64,000 bases of DNA from Clostridia bacterium (lineage in GTDB: Bacteria; Bacillota; Clostridia; Oscillospirales; CAG-272): positions 1 to 64,000 of the forward strand of contig JAFTKO010000021.1 in NCBI GenBank assembly GCA_017453205.1. The letters are read 5' to 3'. A program made the position numbers and the translations under genes. The first letter of the stretch is position 1. Every line of letters begins with the position of its first letter. Positions 1 through 6,475 of the stretch are shown one piece after another. The notes beneath the pieces are model-generated. The model was not told the origin of the DNA. It did not search any database and saw only the letters and a list, made by a program, of their open reading frames with translations.

Positions 1-10
1 TTCGGCGCTG

Positions 11-79
11 TGCCCACTTGTGGGCATCGGTCGCTTGCGACCTTTTCTTCTTTGCAAGCTTGCAATCGCTTGCGATTGC
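11..79. repeat. Cluster of four short perfect palindromes
   Basis: Four hairpin-forming inverted repeats lie almost end to end: TGCCCA/TGGGCA (11-26), GGTCGC/GCGACC (29-42), GCAAGCTTGC (54-63) and GCAATCGC/GCGATTGC (62-79). Loops are 0 to 4 nt. No convincing gene overlaps them. They could be a fragment of a dispersed repeat cut by the window edge; no function is assigned. Confidence 0.55.
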
Positions 80-187
80 GGCGGAGCTTGCGTAGCCTTT
101 TTTCATTTGCGCCTATATGGTCAAAGAAAAAGCGACTAAAGCCTTTATGCAATTTGACATTTTTTGCACCTTTGGTCTACACTCTGA

Positions 188-224
188 TCTCCCCGCCTGT
201 TCACGGGGAGAGGGAGATTTTTTT
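188..224 (+). terminator. Hairpin followed by a T tract
   Basis: TCTCCCCG (188-195) pairs with CGGGGAGA (204-211), and a run of seven T starts at 218. This resembles an intrinsic terminator for plus-strand transcription entering from the left edge, but the six purines between stem and T tract are atypical. It may instead belong to the repeat-rich patch. Confidence 0.35.
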
Positions 225-269
225 GTAGAAAAACAGGCCAAAACCAGTTTTGCATTTGACAACAAGCAA

Positions 270-731
270 TCAATTTTTATCCGTCTCATCGAGGGATGAG
301 AAATAACCTCCCGTTGCTATGGAAAGAGGAGATTCGGTGTCGGGACACAAATTGACTCCGGTTTTAATACATATGCCTTGATTGTGTGGAAATATTGCCA
401 GTGTTTCCACATGCGGTATAATGATGTTTAAATCCTCGTAATCCTTTTGACTAAAGAAAAGCACCGGAAGATAAATGCTGATCATACCGGAACGTACATC
501 CGTAGCAATATATGTTTTGATTTTTCCTCTATGGCGATATGTAAACGTCTCACAATATGCTCGAACAAACAGAAAAGAAGCAATTTGTTTACTTGAATAC
601 CCTGCATTTTCCGCAGTATGCTTGCCTAACAGCTCATCAAATCGCGCCAACGCATTGCTGATTTTCAAATCCTCAAAATCTTTTTGGGGATCCGAAAAGT
701 CAAATTCTTCATTGTATTTTTGATTTTTCAT
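270..731 (-). CDS. Unknown protein coupled to a ribbon-helix-helix gene
   Basis: A 153-residue protein that I do not recognise. It has an acidic N-terminus (about residues 6-20), no signal peptide and no obvious membrane segment; the middle (about 60-110) alternates hydrophobic and charged residues as in an alpha/beta domain. Its start codon overlaps the stop of the upstream ribbon-helix-helix gene in an ATGA arrangement, so the two are probably translationally coupled. Small coupled pairs led by a ribbon-helix-helix protein are often toxin-antitoxin or self-regulated accessory modules, but no known toxin motif is visible. Function is left open. Confidence 0.7.
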   Translation of the reverse strand: MKNQKYNEEFDFSDPQKDFEDLKISNALARFDELLGKHTAENAGYSSKQIASFLFVRAYCETFTYRHRGKIKTYIATDVRSGMISIYLPVLFFSQKDYEDLNIIIPHVETLAIFPHNQGICIKTGVNLCPDTESPLSIATGGYFSSLDETDKN

Positions 732-904
732 ATGTTCTCCAAATTTTCATTAGTATCAATATTCTTACTTTTTTTAAGATCCTTTTTAAGTATACCGTTA
801 ATATATTGTGACAAAGAGCGGTCATCGTTTTCGGCATTTTCCTTGAGAACTTCCAGCATATCACTGTCGATCGTAATACTGATCTTTGCCTTCAACGGTT
901 TCAT
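728..904 (-). CDS. Ribbon-helix-helix (CopG/Arc-like) DNA-binding protein
   Basis: A 58-residue protein with the ribbon-helix-helix pattern: a short strand of alternating residues (KAKISITID), a helix (DMLEVLKENAENDD), the turn DRSLSQYI and a second helix. The family dimerises, inserts the strand into the major groove and usually represses its own operon. The ATG at 904 is preferred over the one at 922 because a GGGGAGAGGGG ribosome binding site lies just upstream of it. The gene leads a two-gene unit with the unknown gene downstream. A perfect TATAAT and a 10-bp inverted repeat lie upstream. Confidence 0.78.
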   Translation of the reverse strand: MKPLKAKISITIDSDMLEVLKENAENDDRSLSQYINGILKKDLKKSKNIDTNENLENI

Positions 905-936
905 ACCCCTCTCCCCTTTCATCTTTAAGCAACACC

Positions 937-942
937 ATTATA
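937..942 (-). promoter_or_regulatory. -10 box for the ribbon-helix-helix gene
   Basis: A perfect minus-strand TATAAT lies 33 bp upstream of the start. No good -35 is found at 16-18 bp, so the promoter may be weak or depend on a factor. Confidence 0.45.
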
Positions 943-982
943 CCATAATTTCCGACTTTATATGCCAAAATAAGACAAAGTA

Positions 983-1013
983 GTACAAAATCGTATAAAG
1001 TGGGATTTTGTAC
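983..1013. promoter_or_regulatory. Perfect 10-bp inverted repeat, candidate operator
   Basis: GTACAAAATC (983-992) and GATTTTGTAC (1004-1013) are exact inverted repeats with an 11-bp spacer, about 40 bp upstream of the -10 box of the ribbon-helix-helix gene. Spacing of half-sites by two helical turns suits a dimeric regulator, so autoregulation is plausible. This is inference. Confidence 0.45.
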
Positions 1014-1160
1014 AATTATCCCCTTTTTAAGTCAACAACATTCCAACTTTGAAATACAAAAAACGCTTGTACGAACAACGCTATCATGTGCTGTACATAC
1101 ATCAAACGTGCACCGCTGCACAATGCCACTGTGCGTCATTTTGAACTCAAAGTTGCTTTA

Positions 1161-1655
1161 AGCTCCCTCGTCAGAGGGAGCCTAATGATAGATTTGCCTC
1201 AAACAAAAATCCGTTGTTGCAAAACAACTTATAGCCTCCTCCTTTGGGGGAGGTGGCAAAGGCGTAAGCCTTTGACGGAAGGAGTTTTTTCAAAAAAGTA
1301 ACTTTGCATTGAGGACTCCCTCAGTCGCTTCGCGACAGCTCCCTCAAGAGGGAGCCTAAGGATAGTCTTGCTTCAAACAGAAATCCCTTGTTGCAAAACA
1401 ACTTATAGCCTCTTCCTTTTGGGGAGGTGGCAAAGGTAGAGCCTTTGACGGAAGGAGTTTCTTCAAAAAAGTAACTTTGCATTGGGGACTCCCTCAGTCG
1501 CTTCGCGACAGCTCCCTCAAGAGGGAGCCTAAGGATAGTCTTGCTTCAAACAGAAATCCCTTGTTGCAAAACAACTTATAGCCTCTTCCTTTTGGGGAGG
1601 TGGCAAAGGCGTAAGCCTTTGACGGAAGGAGTTTCTTCAAAAAAGAAACTTTGCC
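1161..1655. repeat. Tandem repeat, about 173 bp, three copies
   Basis: Three head-to-tail copies begin near 1161, 1337 and 1510 (periods 176 and 173). Copies two and three are nearly identical; the first is more diverged. Each unit contains GCTCCCTC/GAGGGAGC, GTCGC/GCGAC and AAAGGC/GCCTTT hairpins and the phrase TTGCAAAACAAC. No long reading frame runs through all copies. The block fills most of the gap before pgk. The period is far too long, and the sequence too uniform, for a CRISPR array. Similar GGGAGC-rich palindromic repeats are common between genes in gut Clostridia. Confidence 0.85.
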
Positions 1656-1725
1656 CTCTGGGCAGGCGTTTTTTCGCGTGAAAATAAAAAAATTCTTAAT
1701 TTGCCAATTTTTTCACAATTTCCTA

Positions 1726-1754
1726 TTGATAATTTTTGGATTTTGTGATATGAT
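1726..1754 (+). promoter_or_regulatory. SigA-type promoter of pgk
   Basis: TTGATA (1726-1731), a 17-bp spacer and TATGAT (1749-1754), about 55 bp before the pgk ATG. It lies just after the tandem repeat, so pgk starts its own transcript. Confidence 0.75.
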
Positions 1755-1809
1755 ATATACGTATGGAATTTTTGAAACCGTAATTTTATATGGAAAGGAA
1801 ATTAAAACC

Positions 1810-3120
1810 ATGACCTACAATAAGAAATCCATTGAAGACGTTGTGATCTCCGCGGGACAAAAAGTTTTTGTCCGTTGCGACTTCAACGTTCCTATGAAAG
1901 ACGGCGTGATCACCTCCGACAAGAGAATTATCGGCGCGCTCCCCACCATCAAATATTTGATGGAGAAGGGTGCAAAGGTGATCCTTTCTTCCCACATGGG
2001 CAAGCCCCACGCCATTTTTACCCCCAACTTTAAGCTCGATAAGAAAGAGCAGAAGAAAGTGGATGCAATGCCCGAGGCTGAGCGCGAGGCTGCTACCGCA
2101 GAACTCAAAGCAAAGGCTTTGGCTAACGATCCCGTAAAATTCTCGCTCAAGCCCGTTGCCGACCGCCTCAACCAAGAGCTTGGCGGTAAGGTCGTATTTG
2201 CTACCGACATCATCGGCGACGATGCAAAAGCAAAGATCGCCGCTATGGAAAACGGTACCTGCGTGCTCATCGAAAATGTTCGTTTCGATGCCCGCGAGAC
2301 CAAGAACGATCCCACATTTGCAAAGGCTTTGGCTGATCTTGCAGGCGAGGGCGGTCTGTTCGTCAACGACGCGTTCGGTACGGCTCACCGTGCACACGCT
2401 TCCACCGCCGGTGTTGCAGATTATCTGCCCGCTGTTTGCGGTTATCTGATCCAAAAAGAGATCGGCGTGATGGGTAAGGCTTTGGCTGATCCTGCCCGTC
2501 CTTTCGTTGCCATCCTTGGCGGCGCAAAGGTCTCCGATAAGATCGGCGTTATCAACAACCTGCTTGACAAGTGCGACACCTTGATCATCGGCGGCGGTAT
2601 GGCTTATACATTCTTTGCAGCAAAGGGCTACTCGGTCGGTACCTCCCTGTGCGAGACCGATAAGATCGAGCTTGCAAAAGAGATGATGGCAAAGGCAGAA
2701 GCAAAGGGCGTAAAGTTCCTGCTCCCCGTTGACAACCGCATCGGTAAGGAATATGACGAAAACACCGAAAACCGCGTGGTAGATTCCACCAAAATTCCCG
2801 ATGACTGGATGGGCCTTGACATTGGCGACAAGACTGCTGCAATGTACACCGACGCCATCAAGGGCGCGGGCACCGTTGTTTGGAACGGCCCGATGGGTGT
2901 TTCCGAATGGAAGAACTTTGCCGCAGGTACCGAGGCAGTTGCAAAGGCAGTTGCCGAGTCCGGCGCGGTCTCCATCATTGGCGGCGGCGACTCCGCAGAG
3001 GCTGTTGAGCGTCTCGGCTTTGGCCCCAAGATGACGCACATCTCCACCGGTGGCGGCGCATCTCTGGAGTTCTTGGAAGGTCTGGAGCTCCCCGGCATCG
3101 CTTGCTTGATGGACAACTAA
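1810..3120 (+). CDS. pgk: Phosphoglycerate kinase
   Basis: Transfers the acyl phosphate of 1,3-bisphosphoglycerate to ADP, the first ATP-yielding step of lower glycolysis, in the cytosol. The substrate-binding signature RCDFNVP is at residues 22-28, NGPMGVSE and GGGDSA mark the nucleotide domain, and [11 protein letters not shown] is near the C-terminus. The start at 1810 follows a GGAAAGG site; upstream in-frame codons run into the promoter and repeat and are rejected. The product has 436 residues, longer than the usual 390-400, because of a charged insertion at about residues 66-105, after SSHMGKP. tpiA follows on the same strand. Confidence 0.97.
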   Translation: MTYNKKSIEDVVISAGQKVFVRCDFNVPMKDGVITSDKRIIGALPTIKYLMEKGAKVILSSHMGKPHAIFTPNFKLDKKEQKKVDAMPEAEREAATAELKAKALANDPVKFSLKPVADRLNQELGGKVVFATDIIGDDAKAKIAAMENGTCVLIENVRFDARETKNDPTFAKALADLAGEGGLFVNDAFGTAHRAHASTAGVADYLPAVCGYLIQKEIGVMGKALADPARPFVAILGGAKVSDKIGVINNLLDKCDTLIIGGGMAYTFFAAKGYSVGTSLCETDKIELAKEMMAKAEAKGVKFLLPVDNRIGKEYDENTENRVVDSTKIPDDWMGLDIGDKTAAMYTDAIKGAGTVVWNGPMGVSEWKNFAAGTEAVAKAVAESGAVSIIGGGDSAEAVERLGFGPKMTHISTGGGASLEFLEGLELPGIACLMDN

Positions 3121-3162
3121 TCGGTAAATCTCGTATTTACAGCAATCGTATCATCATAAAAC

Positions 3163-3201
3163 AAGGGGAGCGGCGAACCGTTGCGGTTCCCCGTTCCCCT
3201 T
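3163..3201 (+). promoter_or_regulatory. Strong hairpin between pgk and tpiA
   Basis: An almost continuous 18-bp stem (AAGGGGAGCGG arm, TTG loop) with one C-C mismatch fills the spacer. No T tract follows, so it looks less like a terminator than an mRNA processing or stability element, or a partial attenuator that sets the pgk/tpiA ratio. Confidence 0.55.
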
Positions 3202-3235
3202 TACTCTATCAAAATAACAGAAAGGAAATATCACC

Positions 3236-4003
3236 ATGAATCCCACCAAAAGAAGAACCGTGATCGCGGGCAACTGGAAGATGAACTTCACCCCCGCCGA
3301 AGCAACCGCTTTTATCAACGAAGTCAAGCCCTTGGTCGCAGGCAAGGATAACTGCGACGTCATCTTCTGCGCTCCCTATGTTACCATCGCCGCCGCGCAA
3401 GAGGCAGCAAAGGGCTCCAACATCAAAATCGGTGCCGAGAACGTACATTTCGCAGAAAAAGGTGCCTACACCGGCGAAGTTTCCGCAAAAATGCTGACCG
3501 CTTGCGGCGTGGAATACGTCATCATCGGTCACTCCGAGCGCCGTCAGTATTTCGGCGAAACCGACGAGACCGTCAACCTCCGCACCAAAGCCGCTCTTGC
3601 AGCAGGCATGAAGGTCATTCTCTGCCTTGGCGAGGTCAAGGAACAGCGCCTCTCCGGCATCACCGATGAAGTCGTTGCTATGCAGACCAAGCTCGACCTC
3701 AAGGATGTGACCGCCGAGGAAATGAAAAACGTCATCATCGCTTATGAGCCCGTTTGGGCGATCGGAACCGGTCTCACCGCTACTCCCGAGCAGGCAGAGG
3801 AGACCTGCGGCGTCATCCGCAAGACCCTTGTTGCCCTCTACGGCGAGGAGGTTGCCGAGGCTACCACCATCCAGTACGGCGGCTCCATGAACGAGAAGAA
3901 CGCGGCAGAACTGCTCGCAAAGCCCAACGTGGACGGCGGTCTTATCGGCGGCGCTTCCCTCGTTGCCGAAAAGTTCAAAGCCATCGTCGATGCCGCACAG
4001 TAA
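3236..4003 (+). CDS. tpiA: Triosephosphate isomerase
   Basis: Interconverts dihydroxyacetone phosphate and glyceraldehyde 3-phosphate. A full-length TIM barrel of 255 residues with all catalytic residues: Lys15 in GNWKMN, His99 in IIGHSERR and Glu171 in AYEPVWAIGTG. The phosphate loop residues YGGSM are near residue 215. An AGAAAGGAA site precedes the ATG. It follows pgk, as is common in Firmicutes glycolytic operons; gap is not adjacent here. Two hairpins follow, the second with a T-rich tail. Confidence 0.98.
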   Translation: MNPTKRRTVIAGNWKMNFTPAEATAFINEVKPLVAGKDNCDVIFCAPYVTIAAAQEAAKGSNIKIGAENVHFAEKGAYTGEVSAKMLTACGVEYVIIGHSERRQYFGETDETVNLRTKAALAAGMKVILCLGEVKEQRLSGITDEVVAMQTKLDLKDVTAEEMKNVIIAYEPVWAIGTGLTATPEQAEETCGVIRKTLVALYGEEVAEATTIQYGGSMNEKNAAELLAKPNVDGGLIGGASLVAEKFKAIVDAAQ

Positions 4004-4025
4004 GAAATAACGATTGTTTATATTT

Positions 4026-4064
4026 GGGGAGAGGGATTTTTTTGCAAAAAGGGTTCCTCTCCCC
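4026..4064. repeat. Hairpin downstream of tpiA
   Basis: GGGGAGAGG (4026-4034) pairs with CCTCTCCCC (4056-4064). Read on the minus strand it is preceded by AGAAAGGTAAGG, so it resembles a diverged member of the dispersed hairpin family of this window. It may also assist termination after tpiA. Confidence 0.5.
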
Positions 4065-4116
4065 ATGCCTTACCTTTCTAAAAACGAAGGAAAAAGGGAT
4101 ATTCTTCACCCTCGGC

Positions 4117-4147
4117 AGGAACCGTAATATTTTGGTTCCTGTTTTTC
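4117..4147 (+). terminator. Intrinsic terminator of pgk-tpiA
   Basis: AGGAACC (4117-4123) pairs with GGTTCCT (4134-4140), followed by GTTTTTCTTT. It separates the glycolytic genes from the yicC promoter. Confidence 0.65.
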
Positions 4148-4178
4148 TTTGTTTTTTCCAAAAAATTATATAAAAAGG

Positions 4179-4207
4179 TTGACTTTTTTCCAAAAATGCG
4201 GTAAAAT
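4179..4207 (+). promoter_or_regulatory. SigA-type promoter of the yicC operon
   Basis: TTGACT (4179-4184), a 17-bp spacer and TAAAAT (4202-4207), 36 bp before the yicC start. It probably drives the long run yicC-remA-gmk-rpoZ-priA and beyond. Confidence 0.7.
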
Positions 4208-4242
4208 AATAATGTATAGTCTTTTTTGGAGGAAGAATTGCC

Positions 4243-5130
4243 GTGATCAGAAGCATGACAGGGTTCGGACGTTGCCGTGAAACGGTAAGCGGGCTGGACA
4301 TTACGGTTGAGATCCGCTCGGTGAACAGCCGCTTTTTCGACTGTTCGGTCAAGCTGAGCCGCGCCCATGCCTATTTGGAAGAACGTATCAAGCCTTATTT
4401 GCAAAGCAAAGGCATCTCGCGCGGAAAGGTCGACGTTTGGATCGGCATCGAAGTCCTCGACTCCGGCAGTGTGGACATCGTCCCCGACGAGGGATATCTG
4501 CGCGGATATCTTGACGCACTTTACACCTTACGCGATACATACGGTCTCCGCGATGACATCTCGGTGATGACCGTTGCCCGCAATTCCGACATCTTCCTTG
4601 TCAAAAAGCCCGAGGAAAACATCGAGCGAGATTGGGCAATTGTTTCAACCGTACTGGAAAAAGCCACCGATGCGTTCCTTTCCGTGCGTGAGCGCGAGGG
4701 CGAAAGCCTTGCCGCCGATCTGCGCGGAAAAATGGAGCAAATTCGTGCCACAGTGGACGAGATCGAGCGTCTTTCCGCCGATGACATTGCACACTACCGC
4801 GACCGTTTGGCGCAAAGGATCCGCGAAGCGCTTGCCGACAACCAAATCACCCCCGATGAGTCGCGTCTGCTCACCGAGTGCGCCATTCACGCCGACAAGG
4901 TTGCGGTAGACGAGGAATTGGTTCGTCTGCGTACCCATTTTCAAGCTTTTGAGGAAATTTTGGATTCCGATGAGCCTGTCGGGCGCAAGCTGGACTTTTT
5001 AATGCAGGAAATGAACCGCGAGATCAACACCACCGGCTCCAAATGCAATGACGCCAAGATCGCACAATTGGTGGTAGATGTCAAATGCGGTCTTGAAAAG
5101 ATCCGAGAACAGATCCAAAACCTCGAATAA
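4243..5130 (+). CDS. yicC: YicC/YloC-family endoribonuclease
   Basis: A 295-residue member of the YicC (B. subtilis YloC) family. E. coli YicC is reported to be an RNase that affects small-RNA decay; the role in Clostridia is less clear. The family hallmarks are the N-terminal MIRSMTGFG and the C-terminal block around [16 protein letters not shown] near residue 250. The GTG at 4243 is taken as start because it preserves the conserved N-terminus and follows TTGGAGGAAG. It heads the operon and is followed 35 bp later by remA, the standard Firmicutes order. Confidence 0.92.
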   Translation: MIRSMTGFGRCRETVSGLDITVEIRSVNSRFFDCSVKLSRAHAYLEERIKPYLQSKGISRGKVDVWIGIEVLDSGSVDIVPDEGYLRGYLDALYTLRDTYGLRDDISVMTVARNSDIFLVKKPEENIERDWAIVSTVLEKATDAFLSVREREGESLAADLRGKMEQIRATVDEIERLSADDIAHYRDRLAQRIREALADNQITPDESRLLTECAIHADKVAVDEELVRLRTHFQAFEEILDSDEPVGRKLDFLMQEMNREINTTGSKCNDAKIAQLVVDVKCGLEKIREQIQNLE

Positions 5131-5165
5131 TCAAAACCCCTTTTGGAAAGGATAATTATAATATC

Positions 5166-5447
5166 ATGAAATTCATTAATGTCGGATTTGGAAACATGGT
5201 CGCCGCCGACCGCGTGGTCGCATTGGCAAATCCCGATTCCGCGCCCATCAAGCGTTTGATCCAGGACTCCAAGGACGATGGCAGAGCCATTGACGTCACC
5301 TGCGGCAGACGCACCCGCGCGGTCATCATCACCGATTCCGAGCACGTCATTCTCTCCGCCATTCAAACCGAGACCATTGCAAACCGTCTCGACAGCAGTG
5401 CACAGATCGAGGATGACGAGACCGATGAGGACAGCGAAAACGACTGA
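5166..5447 (+). CDS. remA: RemA-type regulatory protein (DUF370)
   Basis: A 93-residue protein of the RemA/YlzA family. In B. subtilis, RemA binds DNA and activates matrix and osmoprotection genes. The conserved start [10 protein letters not shown] and the positions R-V-V-A-L and [13 protein letters not shown] are present; the last 20 residues are acidic. Its place between yicC and gmk is the same as in many Firmicutes. A second family member, remB, lies between recF and gyrB. Confidence 0.93.
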   Translation: MKFINVGFGNMVAADRVVALANPDSAPIKRLIQDSKDDGRAIDVTCGRRTRAVIITDSEHVILSAIQTETIANRLDSSAQIEDDETDEDSEND

Positions 5448-5458
5448 GGAGCAAGCAC

Positions 5459-6067
5459 ATGAAAAAAGGACTTTTGATCGTGGTTTCCGGTCCTTCCGGA
5501 AGCGGAAAAGGCACCGTAAACGCCAAGCTGTTACAATCCGATAATTTTGCATTTTCGGTTTCCGCCACCACCCGCGCACCCAGACAGGGCGAGGTCGACG
5601 GCGTCAACTATTATTACATCACCCGCGAGGAATTTGAGCGCCGCATCAAGGACGGCGAAATGCTGGAATACACCACCTACTGCGGCAACTACTACGGCAC
5701 GCCGCTTCGTGAAGCGATCGAGGTGCTCGAGTCGGGCAAAAACCTAATCCTCGAGATCGAGGTCGAGGGTGCGCTCAATGTGAAGCGCCGCTATCCCGAG
5801 GCAGTGCTCATCATGCTTTTGCCCCCTTCATTCGCCGTACAGGAAGCCCGTTTGCGCGGCAGATGCAGTGAGGCGGAGGATGTGATACAACGCCGTCTTG
5901 CCCGCACACGCGAGGAGCTGACCTTCCTCCCCAGCTACGACTACGTGGTTTACAACTACGACAACGGGGTTGACGCTTGCGCCGATGACATCCGCGCCAT
6001 CGTCCGTGCCGAGCAATGCTCCAACAAGCGCCACTCCGACGCCTTTGAAAACTATTTTCATTCATAA
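5459..6067 (+). CDS. gmk: Guanylate kinase
   Basis: Phosphorylates GMP to GDP with ATP, a purine nucleotide and nucleotide-alarmone node. The P-loop GPSGSGKGT is at residues 11-19, followed by the GMP-binding region SATTRAPRQGEVDGVNYY and LEIEVEGA. At 202 residues it is normal length. It starts 11 bp after remA behind GAGGAGC, so the two are surely cotranscribed, and it precedes rpoZ as in B. subtilis. Confidence 0.97.
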   Translation: MKKGLLIVVSGPSGSGKGTVNAKLLQSDNFAFSVSATTRAPRQGEVDGVNYYYITREEFERRIKDGEMLEYTTYCGNYYGTPLREAIEVLESGKNLILEIEVEGALNVKRRYPEAVLIMLLPPSFAVQEARLRGRCSEAEDVIQRRLARTREELTFLPSYDYVVYNYDNGVDACADDIRAIVRAEQCSNKRHSDAFENYFHS

Positions 6068-6129
6068 ATTTTTGTTTTGCACAAGCAAACCACATTCACT
6101 ATTCACTTATCTTTAAAGGAGAATCCACC

Positions 6130-6471
6130 ATGCTTTACCCTACCATCGAAGACCTCACCCAAGGAAAATACAACCGCTATGAGTTGGCGCTTGCCACCGC
6201 AAAATGCGCACGCTTGATCACCAACGAGTATGTCCGTCAGCACGAGATTGCCGAAAAAGCAGGAACGAAAGAGGCGCATGCCGCCATCGACCGCGAGCTC
6301 AGAGACGATAAGGCAGTCAAGGTCGCCATTAGCCGTATGTACCGCGGCGAATACCGTATTGATCCGCATGTCAATGAAACGGTCGGTGAGGAAGTTGCCG
6401 ATGAGGTTGTTCTTGCAGAGGAAACCGAAGTGACCGACGAAGCTGTGGGTGAGCCCGCTGACGAGCAATAA
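6130..6471 (+). CDS. rpoZ: RNA polymerase omega subunit
   Basis: The small subunit that aids folding and assembly of beta-prime. The N-terminal half (residues 1-80) has the omega pattern with N-R-Y-E-L-A-L-A-T-A-K-C-A-R and later DDKAVKVAISRM. At 113 residues it is longer than typical (70-90) because of an acidic, Val/Glu-rich tail from about residue 85. AAAGGAG lies before the ATG. It sits between gmk and priA, the classical position. Confidence 0.93.
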   Translation: MLYPTIEDLTQGKYNRYELALATAKCARLITNEYVRQHEIAEKAGTKEAHAAIDRELRDDKAVKVAISRMYRGEYRIDPHVNETVGEEVADEVVLAEETEVTDEAVGEPADEQ

Positions 6472-6475
6472 AGAA

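Noticed and set aside
10..299. Two short plus-strand frames at the left edge
   Set aside because: They run through palindromes, have no ribosome site and no protein-like composition.
270..904. Firm toxin-antitoxin call for the ribbon-helix-helix pair
   Set aside because: The architecture fits, but the partner has no toxin motif, so it is reported only as a question.
1161..1655. CRISPR array
   Set aside because: The period is 173 bp and whole units are near-identical; there are no short repeats with unique spacers.
1786..3039. 417-codon minus-strand frame opposite pgk
   Set aside because: It is the mirror of a certain pgk gene; the translation is Cys/His-rich without any domain.
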